DNA from: Alitta virens
Taxonomy: Eukaryota; Annelida; Polychaeta; Phyllodocida; Nereididae
Assembly: GCA_932294295.1 (NCBI GenBank)
Contig: OW028575.1
Location: 16,868,058 to 16,932,057 of the forward strand
Direction of reading: 5' to 3'
Length of the DNA: 64,000 nucleotides
Made by a program: the position numbers and the translations under genes. The notes under the pieces are model-generated. The model did no database searches. It saw only the letters and a program-made list of their open reading frames with translations, and had not been told where the DNA came from. Every line of letters starts with the position of its first letter. Position 1 is the first letter of the stretch. Positions 26,601 to 35,760 of this stretch are shown in pieces.

Positions 26601-29600
26601 CCCCTCTGCATGCGCACTGGCTGGCCAACTTTAAGAGGTGGGAGATTCTCTTCATGCATGTCATGATATTTCTTGGCTGTTCTTTTCCTCATAGCAGTCT
26701 CGTTTGATACCAAGGTCTGGGCGTCATAGAGCTTTGGGAACACAGGTTACAATGTCCTGGTACGGCGAGACATCTGTCGTTGAACTGGAGAGTGTTGGTG
26801 AGTTGTATTAGGAGTATTTCTCAGTTCCAGTAGTGTTAGGTGAAAGTCTGTATTGTCCGTGAGACATTTTTCCACGAGTACCTTGCCAGTCTTGTGCAAA
26901 CTTTGTGAATTCCTCACTTGCATAGTTTGCTCCATTGTCTGTGATGAGGATTTCATGAGTTGAGAAAGAGCGTTTGAAAACTTTCACGATTCACTTGGTA
27001 GTCATGTTCTCCCAAGGGTTTTTAAATCAAAATATTCACTGTAGTGCTCTATGAGCACCACATAGTTCTGAGGACATTATTTCCCATGGTCTGCGGGGAA
27101 CAGATTACGAGAGCATCTCCTTTTTGGCCTGAGATGGTTTTAGGGCATTACACACTTGGACACAACCTGGGTGAGATCCCTTCGCAAACCTGGCCAGTAA
27201 ATCTATAATGTTGCAAACTTCGTTTATGGTATTTTCGATACCCAGATGAGCCAAATGAGTCAGATGCAGCATTTCTTGTCGCAAAGCTTCAGGTATGATC
27301 ATTCAAGTACCTCTGAATATCAGCCCATTGTGAGTGGAGAGTTCATCATGATAGGGCCAGCATTTGCAAGTACACAAAGGTGTGTCTAATTTGTTTTTGG
27401 GCCAACCCTCCATTTTGACATTCATCAGTACTGGCATACTTACGTCTTTCTTGGTAGCAAGTCGGACTCGCTCAGGGGTCAGTTGATCGAGAGGGAGTGG
27501 AATTTGCCACTCTTGTATTTCACACTGATATTGTATTTCTGGCAGTGAAAGAGCATGCGTTGGAGACATTTTGGATCTGTGAGTATTTTGAAAAAGTTAA
27601 AGGTACTTTTTATGCAAAGGAATTGACTGTAGATCCAGAAGATCATAATAGAACTTACAAAATAGAAAAAGTACTTAAATACAGACAGGGAATTAGAAAA
27701 ACTACACAAAGCCTTTTCATTACAAGTAATTCACCCCCCGCACTACACAGTACGTTTGCTATCATTCCAGTAGGTGGAGTATAAATTTACTTCTTGACTT
27801 AATCACCAGGATGTTTATCACAGCATAGCACTGGAACCGCAGTCTCCTACACTGTAGTGAGACTGGTCGCTAGCATTTCTTTCATGGTTTGAGATTGGCA
27901 GAGGATAAGCAGGGCTATGATTGGTCATTGCATCGTGGTTTCTGAATGGTTGATTTGAACGACCCCCCTCTGGTATCAGCCAATCAGAAACGGGAACAGC
28001 CTCAGCCAATCAGAAAACAGTCAGGATCCTGACTAAAAGTCACGTGGAATGGCGGCCGAGACCGACTCCTATGCACTTGTGCGGAAGGAGGGGACCAACT
28101 TAATCACAGCACTACACAGTACGTTTACTATCATTCCAGTAGGTGGAGTATAAATTTACTTTATTTCCCTACTTATCACCAGGTGGACCTAACCCTTACC
28201 CATAGAAAAACAAAAAAAAATTTTAAAAAAGTAAAAAAAAACAATGGTGACGATTTTGGCGGGAATCTTTAAATTATAAATTGTGTGACAATTTTGGCGG
28301 GAATTTTAAACAGATTTTGGTCAACTCTTGACTGCACCGCTGACTAGGTACTACTGGACTCTCATGGTCTGTGGTCACTGTACACATACACCACATCAGA
28401 GTGATCGGACTTGCCGTAAATGTAGGACTCAAACCGTTCACAAGCAAATACTACTGCAAATAGGACTAGCACCCGAGATGCCTACGCAATTATCTTTTAG
28501 CTCAACTTTCAGAGGAATAGGTACTTTCCAGTTGACATTTTGGACTGGAAGTTCTGTCCTGCCAATTTCAATTGTCATATGTACCAATGTCACTGTGACC
28601 ACAAAATACATCAGCGTACTTCTGTAAAAGAGCTTCTAACTGAGAGTCTGGCTTGAGCAAATGTACCACCAGGTCCTTATCAAATGTTATGAGATTAAGT
28701 TTCTCACAAGCGGATCCTGATAAAAGGGAGTAGGGGGCATGAGACACAATGTGAAACTTCAGAGTTGTAGTGCGACAACCAACTGTAAGTGTCAGTAGGA
28801 TATACCCCAGAGATTTGCATCTTGATTGGTGGATCTTGGGTGTAAACAGTGGGTCATAAACTGGCAGTATTCCGCGATTGGAATGCTATTAACATTCGAG
28901 CCTGAATCCAGTTGGAATCTGCGGGTCTTCGATGCTTCATTGACAAGAACCTGGGCATTGCAGAAATACTGTCTAGGTGTAGGTTTGTATGGGTACACCA
29001 CTGTCATTACACTGAAAATACTTTCATCTTCCGCGGTGAGATGTAGGTTTCAGCTTCGACTTATTCCTGCTTTTATTATGCTTATTTATCTGTAGGCAGC
29101 ATTTGGCAAAATGATTACTTCTGTGACATGAATTACAAGATTTCCCGTGTGCTGGACACTGGCGCAAGAGTGTTCCCCACTGCAGAACTTACATGCCAAA
29201 ATTATGTCATTACCTCAGAGCAAGTTCCGATTGGGGCGAGTCGGGTGGTCATCGTGCAGCGCGTGAGTAATATCCATAAGTTCCTCTGTTTGATTACTCA
29301 TAGACCAGGACTGATGAAATACCTTTTCCCATGACTGACCGCAAAATGGTTTTTTTTTTTTTTTTTGGGTTCATATCCTTGCATTCACTGGAGTTATTCT
29401 CAAAAATATTCCCAGTTTTCAACTATATTGCCTGTTGCCTCCACAGGAGCAGGTGGTGGAATGTTCAGAACAGAGGCCATGCTTGGTTTACAACAGTGAA
29501 GAGTTGAGAAACGCCTAAATGAGTATTAAAGATCTAAAACTTCTGACACCATGTTATATTGACATAAGCTAGCCATAACACAAACTACCACCAGAGAGGT

Positions 29601-31374
29601 GGTTATAAGGCAAGGTTGCACTGCACACCATGCAATGAATTTCTTAAAGGCAAAATATAGGCCGATGATTTGTTGCTCAAACTCAGCATTAAAATTGGCA
29701 CTATAGCATTATCCAGAGGACAGGGGGCATGCTGTGAAACCCAAAGGTGGCAACTTTCCTTGAGAGCTTAACCTACCCCTCTTGTCAGACTGTGTCAAAA
29801 GCTTTCTTGGTGAAGAGGCCAATCTTTCTTACTCTGACTCAGGACTCTTTTCTTGTCCTATCGATCATACGACATATAAATAATATTACTTATGTTTACG
29901 ATTTCTGTGAAACAATACATGAGACAGAAACAGGGAGGTGCCGAAAGACGCCAACTTCCTTGTGAAGAGGCCTGTCTACCAGCTGCTGGGCACTTCCATC
30001 CCTGCCTTTAATTAATGCAATCATCTTTGGAAAAGGGCCCAACTTCCCTAGTAACCAGGGTCATCAGGGCCAACAGAGATATCTGCCCAACCCCAGACTG
30101 GGTAGGACAACTTTTAGCCAGGAAGTTTGGCTAACACAAGAGGGCTGCTGGGAAGATTAAGGAAGGGCCGCGAGCTAAATTCAAATATATAAGAGCAGGG
30201 GGGTAAAGAGTCCATGAAATGCCCCCTTCACCTAAAGGGTACTCTTAATTTTCATTCTGTGCCAATACATTGCCATCTATGGTCACGGCATACATTATAT
30301 ACATTATATATGAATTGACTATAGATTAAACGATTTATGGACAAGTATACAGTCAGGAGCAAGTGGAGCATAACACGTGATAACCAAATTGTAATTAATA
30401 TAATGCACATGACAGGACAGAATCCTGTTATCATAACATATGGTTATATATTTTTGGTGATTGCGGATTACTTTACGAAGTGGGTATAGAGGCTTTTGCT
30501 TTGCCCGATCAAGCAAGTTACACTGTAGCTGATTGCTTAGTTACACAGGTGATCTGTCGATTTGGTTATCCGCATCACATTCATTCAGATAAAGATTTTA
30601 CATCTCACCTGTTTAAAGATATTTGTTCATTACTTGAGATTAAGAAAACTACGATTATACACCATATCATCCCCAGTCAGACGGGCTATAGTTGAACGCA
30701 TAAATCAAACTATCCAAAACATTAAATATTGGTTGAATTTGGTTCCAAACTGGGGCCAAGGATTGGCGATGAGAGTACAATGTCTCTGTCGGGGGACGGG
30801 TTCCTAAGAAGGGGGGGGGGGCATGTTGGCCGTGCATATCGGACCAATGAGTAATTCTAGATCTTTGGTCTAAAAGGTTTACATGCTCGCCTCTTGTGCA
30901 CTGGACACGGGTTGGATCCCGGGCGGGGGCACCTCTCCAAGACATAATTAGTTGATCATCATTCTCCAGGTCATGTTAATTTGTTATGTTATAAGGAAAA
31001 AGTATGTAACCATTGGTTTTAAGATAGAATATAAAACAGATGCTTCAACTCAGGAATATTCAAGACAGGATTGATTGGGCTACTTATCTTGCTTATGCAA
31101 GACGTAGTACTATACAGACGTCAACCAAAAGGATTCCTGGACACTTTCTTTGTATGTTTCAGTTAATCTTAGTATTTAATTAACTTATTATTAAGTTTCA
31201 AACATTTCCAACTTGTTTCTCCCACTCACCAGCTCACTGCCAGGCAGCTGTCAAGACGGAAGTTTAGCAGCTTTTAGTGTCTGGTAACTCAATGAAAGTA
31301 CTAGGCTAATAACTTACTGCATTGATGTCAACACATTCCAAATATACGAACGACTCGTCAATTTCACCCGACAT
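8528..31374 (-). CDS. TRAF7: TRAF7, E3 ubiquitin ligase (3' end off window)
   Basis: The family is a RING E3 ligase that works with MEKK3 in JNK/p38 signalling. Seventeen exons, high to low: 31374-31318, 25493-25433, 24702-24581, 24049-23897, 23088-22993, 22716-22677, 22047-21876, 21759-21684, 19874-19816, 18832-18624, 18329-18256, 18146-18104, 17913-17792, 15405-15286, 13627-13511, 13159-13043, 8647-8528. All junctions agree in phase and give 1758 nt, 586 codons. Domain order: Ser/Pro-rich N-terminus (1-130), RING (about 147-182), TRAF-type zinc fingers (about 200-300), coiled coil (about 300-385), then five WD40 blades. The human protein is about 670 residues, so roughly two blades are missing and should lie left of position 1. 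The start ATG is followed by SGEIDESF; no competing upstream ATG was chosen. One intron uses a GC donor. Identity rests on domain order and on motifs such as [11 protein letters not shown] and GLNHWVRAL recalled from vertebrate TRAF7. Confidence 0.93.
8648..9740. other. TRAF7 intron 16, left part
   Basis: No exon or named element is recognised. Two overlapping antisense frames near 9.1-9.4 kb have no support. Confidence 0.4.
9741..10700 (+). repeat. Composite GGCCCAATGTT-type repeat element
   Basis: The left end has AGAAGGCACTCAGAGAGTGC (about 9749). The middle has degenerate GGCCCAATGTTGGCC units (about 9819-9860 and 10380-10600). The right end has CATTATCCATCTGGCCACTAAA (about 10613). The same three modules recur at 60.3-61.5 kb, so they belong to one dispersed family. 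The copy is split by an hAT MITE at 9957-10316. Confidence 0.6.
9957..10316. mobile_element. hAT-type MITE, 360 bp
   Basis: The terminal inverted repeats are perfect over 14 bp: TAGGGCTGTACACC at 9957-9970 and its complement at 10303-10316. The 8-bp direct repeats GTCAGATC at 9949-9956 and 10317-10324 are a perfect target-site duplication, the length used by hAT transposases. The interior is rich in ACGATACGTATC-like palindromes and has no coding capacity. Confidence 0.9.
10701..13042. other. TRAF7 intron 16, right part
   Basis: Non-coding, with one SINE tail fragment at about 11705-11835 (GTGCCAGAGGCAGATGA, related to 15.2, 48.5 and 60.5 kb). No gene is supported; the 119-codon frame at 11933-12292 has no domain. 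Confidence 0.4.
13043..17913 (-). CDS. TRAF7: TRAF7 WD40 blades 1-4 (exons 13-16)
   Basis: Four exons each encode one blade: 17913-17792 (122 nt, with linker), 15405-15286 (120), 13627-13511 (117) and 13159-13043 (117). Each ends in a KLFSGSxDxxI-like strand. The next exon opens with V-W, so the Trp that closes each blade is always carried by the following exon. The blades form the propeller that binds MEKK3 and other partners. Spacing between them varies because introns have taken up several transposons. Confidence 0.9.
13849..14530. mobile_element. PIF/Harbinger-type MITE
   Basis: The left end CGGGGCGTGTTCACACTGTC and the right end (complement AGAGGCGTTCACACTATC) match for about 45 bp with small gaps. 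The element is flanked by TTA at 13846-13848 and 14531-14533, the 3-bp target typical of PIF/Harbinger. Inside lie short tandem repeats (CTCGCCGGATGTCCGTAAAA twice near 14000, and an ACGAGTGGAC-like 10-mer series near 14110-14180). There is no transposase frame, so it is non-autonomous. It sits in TRAF7 intron 14 (13628-15285). Confidence 0.8.
14921..15235 (+). mobile_element. tRNA-headed SINE
   Basis: The head has a box-A-like stretch (GAGTGGTCTAGTGGTCAAGG) and a box-B-like GGGTTTGATTTCC near 14993. The body and tail (TCTCATCATTTCATCTGCCT near 15180) recur in other copies in this window, on both strands. It lies in intron 14 of TRAF7, just left of exon 15405-15286. Confidence 0.6.
15460..17054. 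mobile_element. TA-flanked TIR element, 1.6 kb
   Basis: The left end reads CTGTGGAACCCCGCTATTGA. The right end, complemented, reads CAGTGGAAATCCGCCTAACG. TA flanks both sides (15458-15459 and 17055-17056). Near the right end, GGTGGTCGTAATTCTG-like units repeat three times, with one near the left end. There is no transposase frame. The TIRs are diverged (about 14 of 20 matching), so the element is old. It lies in TRAF7 intron 13 (15406-17791). Confidence 0.5.
15575..15602. repeat. Perfect 12-bp-arm hairpin
   Basis: CAGAATTCCCGG, a TGCT loop and the exact complement. Just downstream, GCGGCGTTTACAATGTGAAG (about 15618) recurs near 45272, so it is part of a dispersed repeat. Confidence 0.75.
17055..17791. 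other. TRAF7 intron 13, right part
   Basis: No exon, RNA gene or clear element was found between the TIR element and exon 17913-17792. Confidence 0.4.
18104..18832 (-). CDS. TRAF7: TRAF7 last zinc finger and coiled-coil exons 10-12
   Basis: Exon 18832-18624 starts with the last Cys/His finger ([20 protein letters not shown]) and continues as a heptad-like helix rich in Leu, Glu and Lys. Exons 18329-18256 and 18146-18104 complete the coil up to the SQLCAGP linker. The coiled coil should mediate oligomerisation. Exon 10 ends CAAG followed by GCAAGT, a GC-AG intron; the next exon fits only if this GC donor is used. Confidence 0.88.
18833..19815. other. TRAF7 intron 9
   Basis: No exon is seen. 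Near 18997-19050, AATAGAATATCTTTATTGAC looks like the complement of a LINE 3' tail, but too little is left to assign. Confidence 0.35.
19816..22047 (-). CDS. TRAF7: TRAF7 TRAF-type zinc-finger exons 7-9
   Basis: Exons 22047-21876, 21759-21684 and 19874-19816 encode the region after the [15 protein letters not shown] is followed by Cys/His pairs ([31 protein letters not shown]) spaced as in TRAF-type fingers. The phases (2, 1, 0, then 2 nt carried) match at each join. This region links the ligase to the coiled coil and substrate-binding WD domain. Confidence 0.88.
19875..21683. other. TRAF7 intron 8 with a minisatellite
   Basis: Non-coding. About four copies of a 17-bp ATGATGAAGATGAAATG unit lie at 20120-20185. 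No other element is recognised. Confidence 0.5.
22048..22676. other. TRAF7 intron 6
   Basis: AT-rich, with a short G-rich patch at about 22197-22216. No exon or element is recognised. Confidence 0.4.
22677..23088 (-). CDS. TRAF7: TRAF7 RING-finger exons 5-6
   Basis: Exon 5 gives CRLC (residues 147-150) and ends VSCG. Exon 6 (40 nt) starts HTFCRRC, and the next exon supplies CPVD. Together this is a C3HC3D RING: two Cys, Cys-Gly-His, Cys-x2-Cys, Cys-Pro-x-Asp. The last ligand is Asp instead of Cys, which I recall for TRAF7 itself. The intron splits the RING between Gly163 and His164, at phase 0. Confidence 0.9.
23089..23896. other. TRAF7 intron 4
   Basis: No exon, RNA gene or element is recognised on either strand. 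Confidence 0.4.
23897..25493 (-). CDS. TRAF7: TRAF7 N-terminal exons 2-4
   Basis: Exons 25493-25433, 24702-24581 and 24049-23897 encode residues 20-131. This is a low-complexity Ser/Pro/Gly region ending in an acidic stretch (LTLEEEE) just before the RING exon. Phases 0, 1, 0 and 0 match at the joins, which is the main support because the sequence itself is poorly conserved. The intron at 24050-24580 holds a G run (from 24375) and a 20-C run (24421-24440). Confidence 0.75.
25494..26249. other. TRAF7 intron 1, left part, with a SINE
   Basis: A minus-strand tRNA-headed SINE lies at about 25560-25715: the complement carries GGTTCAATTCCTGGTCAAGC as box B. The rest has no gene or clear element; the 3' LTR expected for the neighbouring gypsy element was not found here. 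Confidence 0.5.
26519..26743 (-). pseudogene. Ty3/gypsy integrase C-terminal remnant
   Basis: Reads [17 protein letters not shown] and then a Trp-containing strand, the pattern of the integrase C-terminal domain after the catalytic core. A core remnant with [13 protein letters not shown] sequence precedes it in another frame at 26956-26747. Broken by frameshifts. Confidence 0.7.
27105..27569 (-). pseudogene. Ty3/gypsy RNase H-integrase linker and H2C2 finger
   Basis: The frame 27569-27303 has the GWP...[14 protein letters not shown] pattern that precedes integrase. The next piece, 27302-27105, reads [20 protein letters not shown], the histidine half of the HHCC zinc-binding domain. The Cys half is disrupted. 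Confidence 0.75.
27740..27792 (+). repeat. Direct repeat, copy 1
   Basis: Shares GCACTACACAGTACGTTT and AGTAGGTGGAGTATAAATTT with the copy at 28109-28161, same orientation, one mismatch over 53 bp. Weaker similarity extends to an ATCACCAGG at about 27810. Confidence 0.85.
28109..28161 (+). repeat. Direct repeat, copy 2
   Basis: The partner of 27740-27792. The spacing between copies is 369 bp. This could be a pair of short terminal repeats or the duplicated end of one element. Confidence 0.85.
28792..29007 (-). pseudogene. Ty3/gypsy aspartic protease remnant
   Basis: Contains [15 protein letters not shown]; the LDSG is the active-site loop variant of retroviral-type proteases (usually D-S/T-G). 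The frame is open for 71 codons and runs toward the RT remnant on the same strand. Confidence 0.75.
29540..29551 (-). other. Possible primer-binding site of gypsy element
   Basis: On the minus strand TGGTGTCAGAAG follows ...ATAACA. This matches the common primer-binding start of animal Ty3/gypsy elements, with an LTR ending in ACA just upstream. The LTR would begin at 29552 and run to higher coordinates; its far end and partner LTR were not found. Confidence 0.45.
29552..30440. other. Probable LTR remnant and unassigned DNA
   Basis: Starts with the possible LTR end. Further on, GAGGC-C/CAACTTCC phrases recur loosely (29757, 29818, 29946, 30030). No gene is seen. A TATATAAG lies near 30188 on the plus strand. 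Confidence 0.3.
30440..31160 (+). mobile_element. Second Ty3/gypsy fragment, plus strand, with LTR-like tail
   Basis: A frame with one shift near 30480 reads [18 protein letters not shown], then [18 protein letters not shown]: the integrase core from its first beta strands through the second catalytic Asp. It becomes unreadable by about 30740. Downstream lie a G-run, a tRNA-like segment (about 30868-30935, box B GGGTTGGATCCCGG) and an LTR-like stretch with TATAAAACAG near 31033. It is opposite in strand to the 26-29 kb element, hence a separate insertion. Confidence 0.6.
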
Positions 31375-31720
31375 GACTACAGATCCAGCTCGATCCTTGA
31401 GCGAATTTCTAGTGTTTGGGTTAAGTAGTCAATTTGTCCTCTGACAATATGACTCCTCTCCAATATGTCTTGACCGAATTCAGCCGAAATTACCACACTT
31501 AATATCTGCGACAGAGAAACCCCAGTTATCAAATTATGTTACACTGTTTAACGTACATGTCTACAGATAATTAACAGACAAGTCGGACAAACACACAATT
31601 TTTGTGTTCTTGTTTACATACAAGTTAAAGGACGGTTTGACTTGACGTTTGCTCGTAACAACAGATGGCGTGCAGGTGCTCACGTAACGAAATGCCATCT
31701 ATAGGATATACAATACATTA
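31375..31720 (-). promoter_or_regulatory. Likely TRAF7 5' UTR and promoter region
   Basis: Lies just upstream of the TRAF7 start codon on the minus strand, between it and the SLC35D-type gene. No TATA box is seen at a usable distance. No exact start site can be given, and further 5' exons cannot be excluded. Confidence 0.4.
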
Positions 31721-33093
31721 ATATAATTTCCCAGGCTTAGCGATCTTTTCAAAATGATTAAATAAAATATAACATAAACATTGGACTAAGTGTCAGTATT
31801 ATAGCTACAACTCAGAAAATACGAAACCTTAGCATAGGAATGATTAGCCTATAGGCCTATATCTTAGACGGAAACCCGTGGGTACATAAAGTGGGAGATG
31901 GAGACATGGGAATTATCCAGTTAGTTTTTAATCATGTCAGTATCTACATCCCAGATAGCATGCCAAATCGGCCCAGCATGGTTTCCATATAGGCCACTGT
32001 CGTTACAACATCGTTTTAACATATGCTGACATCGCACCGACGTTGAAACAATTGGAATGCTATCTGTGGGCATGTATATGTGTTATGAAGTTTTGGGGTT
32101 TTTTTTTCAATAATTATTTAAATATTTTTTAAGGGTAAATCGGGTACCAAATCCATTCCCTAAGGAATGCTGAGGTCAGTTCTGGCTACGCCCCTGCTTC
32201 ATGCACTTCAGTTTCCATGGAATGGTGCAATGCAAATTATATTGCATAAAACCATTTGGGGACCTTGGACCTGGTGAAATTTCACATATTCCAGCCGACC
32301 CATTTAGTATGAATTTTGAATTGAAGCACTTCTCTGTAAAAAGCTACTTGCTTATCTTCAAAATGATTTTTTTTTTGGCTGCATCAACAATCCGTGATAA
32401 CGTTTCATTTAGATAGATCTATACCGTATAATACGCGTATATATATATATATATCCCAATCATATCAAAATAAGTTATACATCAGCCATTCAGAGTGTTA
32501 TTTGTTTTTAAAATAAGTCTTTATTTATTTAAAAATATAAATCAGACATGATTTAGTACAACAGAAATAATAATTATAGAAATAATTTATCTAACAAGAA
32601 AACACTCGCATGTATAAAACTGTATATATAGCCCTACCAGAAACAAACAATAAACCTACAGGTGGAATATATATCAAGATTATCATAAACATGTACCACA
32701 AGACAAAATATTAATCCCACTATCATTGTAAACAATTATATTCAATTGTTCTTATTTTAAACATAACAGTCAATTAAGAAAATAGAGCCAACAATGCCTG
32801 TCGATTGTACAGAGTCGCTTACTTTTGGAGTAGTGAATGCTTGAGATATGGGCCGGTTAACGTTAAAATGTCAACCATTTATTGTGGTTCTGTATGTGTG
32901 AGACAATTTGTGAGATCAACAGACACCAAATGCAGGAGTCTCAAGGTGAATGCATCAGAGTTAGCATCCTTGACAGTTATCTTAGACAGTATCACCCGAA
33001 CTTATTGCACCAGCATGTTTTAAATTCATTTTATGATTATTTCACATAACTATACAATAAAAAAGATATGGCATTCCCTAATATCATTTATTA
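31721..33093. other. Intergenic, TRAF7 to SLC35D-type gene
   Basis: Non-coding. A weak GGCCCAGCATGG-type repeat lies near 31970-32070 and a (TA)n run near 32437-32452. The 3' UTR of the transporter gene must start at 33093; its cleavage site is not determined. Confidence 0.4.
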
Positions 33094-34493
33094 TCATACC
33101 CCATTAATTTGCATAGCTTTCTTGCCAGATTTCAATTTAGCTAATTTTGCTTGAGTGTCTTTGTATTTGGAATACGAGTACATGATTCCACCAAACAAAT
33201 TAATTGACAATCCCAACATCGTGAATAAATTTATACTGATACCCCCAAAAGTGAACATTCCTATCGCTGTCTGTAAAATAGATTTCAAAGTCCCTACCAC
33301 GGAGGTAGTAAGTGCAGAGTTTAAAGAGGTACATAAAAACAACAGGTAATTCAACAAGCATCCCATGCTTATTACAAGACAGAAATTAAACAAGAATCCA
33401 ACATCTGTTGTAAAAAATCGACCCACTGCAGGTTGTAACTCGCCACGTGCAATGGACACGATGATCAACAATGGCATTGTGTTGATTGCATTTAATTGAA
33501 GGATTTCCACAGCACTTTGGTCTTTGGACCCCTTTTGAACTAACAGCAGATAGACTGCCTGCGTCACTACACTTGCAATGCCACAGGCATAGGCCTCCAG
33601 GTTGAATGCGAGATCACCATAGCCTGAAGGAGAAACAAAAATGGAAACATAATTACATCACTGGACATTAACATTTATAGCATATTCCAGTTATCTAGGT
33701 TGTTGATAGCTATCTAACATATTAGTGCACTGCATAAAACAAATGATCAATATCCACATAAGTCAATTAACTTTAATGGTGAATAATGTCACATCACTAA
33801 AAAAAAGTCAATAAACTTGAAGGATGTACTTTCAATAAACTGAGTCTCATTTTTATCACAGTTCTAAATGTTAAATGACGTTCTACATCCGGCTATTTGT
33901 TTCAAATTTTATTAGGTACTTAGCATATTTTTCCATTTTTCCCGAAGTCTCTTACCTGCAATAATGCATCCAACAGTGATGAGGACAACAGCAACACAAA
34001 TTCTCACGGATGGTAGTCCCTTTCCGAGAATTAATGTTCCCAAGAAAAGTGTAGTTATTGGAGCACAGCGTTTTATTACTCCATACATGGGAATGTTCAT
34101 GCCGCTTAGAGCACTGAGGGCTAGCACACTGTGGCTTGCATAAAATAAAGATGGCAAAAGGAATTTGTAACCCCTTTCCAATGTGTAGCTTGGCAAGGTA
34201 AGCATCCTCAAACGTCGCAGAACTTCCAAAGTCACAGCAGTGAACACCATCTGGGTAAATATCAGGGTGAACTGGAAGTTGAAATTGTAAGTGTTGAGCA
34301 AGGCTTTATTGGCAAAAGCCATGCCAATCGAGCAGCTGCCATAGGCGATCGCTGCCATAAGCCCTTGCCCTGCATCTGGTTTTGGCTTGGTATTATCTGC
34401 TTGCTGAGACATAGGCACCTCTTCAAGATGATTGGAGCTGACATCATTCACCATCACTTTCTCCTCAGCCATCTTTACTTGTCAAAATAGACT
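33094..34493 (-). CDS. SLC35D-family nucleotide-sugar transporter
   Basis: The family moves UDP- or GDP-sugars into Golgi/ER in exchange for UMP/GMP. Two coding exons: 34472-33956 and 33623-33094, joined GCAG|GTAAG to CAG|GC in phase 1, giving 348 residues, close to the usual 340-355. The first exon starts at 34493 after a CAG acceptor, so a non-coding exon lies upstream and the ATG (34472) is 21 nt inside. About ten hydrophobic segments follow a polar N-terminus of about 35 residues. The signature NSALTTSVVGTLKSI near residue 270 and GLSINLFGGIMYSY near 310 match SLC35D1/D2. A Lys-rich cytosolic tail follows. Which paralogue (D1, D2 or D3) and which sugar cannot be told from the sequence. 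Both exons are intact. Same strand as TRAF7, 1.7 kb upstream of it. Confidence 0.85.
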
Positions 34494-34812
34494 CTGAAAC
34501 AGAACGTTTTCAGTGTCACTGACTATTGCTGATCAATATCTGAATCACTGAATGTCATGAAATTCACAACAAACACTCAAACAGATAAACATTTACTTTG
34601 TAGATTAAAAGGATAAGCATTCATGATACTCAGTAAACCCCATTTAAGTTTTACCTACAGATTACCTTTTGATCCTCATTGTGTGGTTAATTTCTGAAAA
34701 GTACACCTTCTTCCATGTCATAATTATGAAAATGTTTACATTATTTTTACAGTCTTGATAATTTCATTTTGTTACCTTTTTTCCATCTGTTTGTTCACCT
34801 GCATGGTCTTTT

Positions 34813-34917
34813 GGGATCTCCCCACAGGTGCCCTCCAGCAGAGGCTGGCGTGTCAAGACATAGAAATAATATTATGTCTTGACAACGCCAGCTGGACGGC
34901 GCCTGTGGTCTCCCTGA
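34813..34917. repeat. Long imperfect hairpin (about 46-bp arms)
   Basis: The left arm (about 34815-34862, containing GGCTGGCGTGTCAAGACATA) pairs with the right arm (about 34871-34917, TATGTCTTGACAACGCCAGC) around a loop of about 8 nt. There are a few bulges. It could be a small MITE or a stable RNA hairpin. Confidence 0.75.
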
Positions 34918-35760
34918 CAACTTTAAATTCTACATTTCGCAAGTTTACCCAGTCAGACAAAACCAATAAAATTTTTCTAATAATCAGCTGTCTAATAATC
35001 AGTTGTGTTTGCATAGAGTACACTAAATTCTGCAAGTATATATTTTGTGATAAGTCAAAATCATGTAGTTTAGGAAATTGCTTCAGCTAAGAGCGTCCTT
35101 ATTTTTTTTGGGAGAGGGAGAGTTCAATTATTTGATTTAGGAAGAAGATATGGTCTGATGTTAAGTGACTATGAAAACCTGTTCCTCTATTTAGTTTATG
35201 ATTAGATTTGAAGTTAAGTGCCTAGCATAGTTAGTGAATTACACAGGGAGTTGGGCATGCCTTAGCTTCTGCCAAAGTGAAACATTCTCTAAAAGTCATC
35301 TAATTTACTCAACTAGTCAAGACTTTTAACCATCAGCGAGATTATCCTAAAATGTTGGTTACTGTGTTACATACACTCAAGGTTGGTTGGAAGTATTCAG
35401 TGGATTTCACAGCTTAAATCTACAAGAAAAACATCCAATATGATGTGTTTAAGGCACTTCAAAGGACAGGAGAATTTAGCATTTGTGCCAATGTAACCAT
35501 ATTTCCGCTAAAGAATTGAGTAAATTCAAAATTCAAACCTTTGCAGATCCTTTCATTAAGTCATTAGATGAATTGTTCTGGTGATCTAATTCATTACATT
35601 ATAATCCAAAAGTCCTGCAAATACAGACCAGCATATTATGGGCTCGTACTGGATTAATGCGATGGATAACTGTTTTAGTGCAAATACTTTCTTCTATGGG
35701 TGCGGTACGCGAGTTGATTATCAGCACAATTTCAACACAGGATGCCCACATCACAGTGCT
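34918..35760. other. Non-coding stretch
   Basis: No gene or named element. Any 5' exon of the transporter gene would lie above 34494 but none could be identified. Confidence 0.4.

Larger units (their letters stand above)
27583..28300 (+). mobile_element. Foreign insertion in gypsy pol
   Basis: At about 27583 the minus-strand RNase H frame stops. A plus-strand frame begins that reads [10 protein letters not shown] and then [15 protein letters not shown], the linker plus chromodomain-like end found on integrase/transposase proteins of some animal DNA transposons (Polinton or Ginger type). Two direct copies of a 53-bp sequence (27740-27792 and 28109-28161, one mismatch) bracket 0.3 kb, with two CCAATCAG boxes near 27985 and 28006 and an ATGGCGGCCGAGACC start-like site at about 28050. 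What the inserted element is remains open. Confidence 0.5.
26250..29551 (-). mobile_element. Degraded Ty3/gypsy retrotransposon
   Basis: Minus-strand fragments occur in the right order. Gag zinc knuckle (about 29150-29095, [13 protein letters not shown]), aspartic protease (29007-28792, [11 protein letters not shown]), start of reverse transcriptase (about 28680-28500, with [15 protein letters not shown]), RNase H end (27580-27490), H2C2 integrase finger (27302-27105), integrase core remnant (26956-26747, [18 protein letters not shown]) and integrase C-terminus (26743-26519). Stops and frameshifts separate the pieces. The RT core and most of RNase H are missing, replaced by unrelated DNA at 27583-28300. 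A primer-binding-like TGGTGTCAGAAG lies at 29551-29540. The element is inactive and sits antisense to nothing: it has the same orientation as TRAF7, within intron 1. Confidence 0.85.

Noticed and set aside
30868..30935. Functional tRNA gene near the TRAF7 first exon
   Set aside because: Box-B-like GGGTTGGATCCCGG is present, but the anticodon arm and acceptor stem do not pair; more likely SINE-derived.
32805..33023. 72-codon plus frame near the transporter 3' end
   Set aside because: No domain; most likely the 3' UTR region of the minus-strand gene.
34755..35090. 111-codon plus frame
   Set aside because: Runs through a long hairpin; no domain, no flanking exons.
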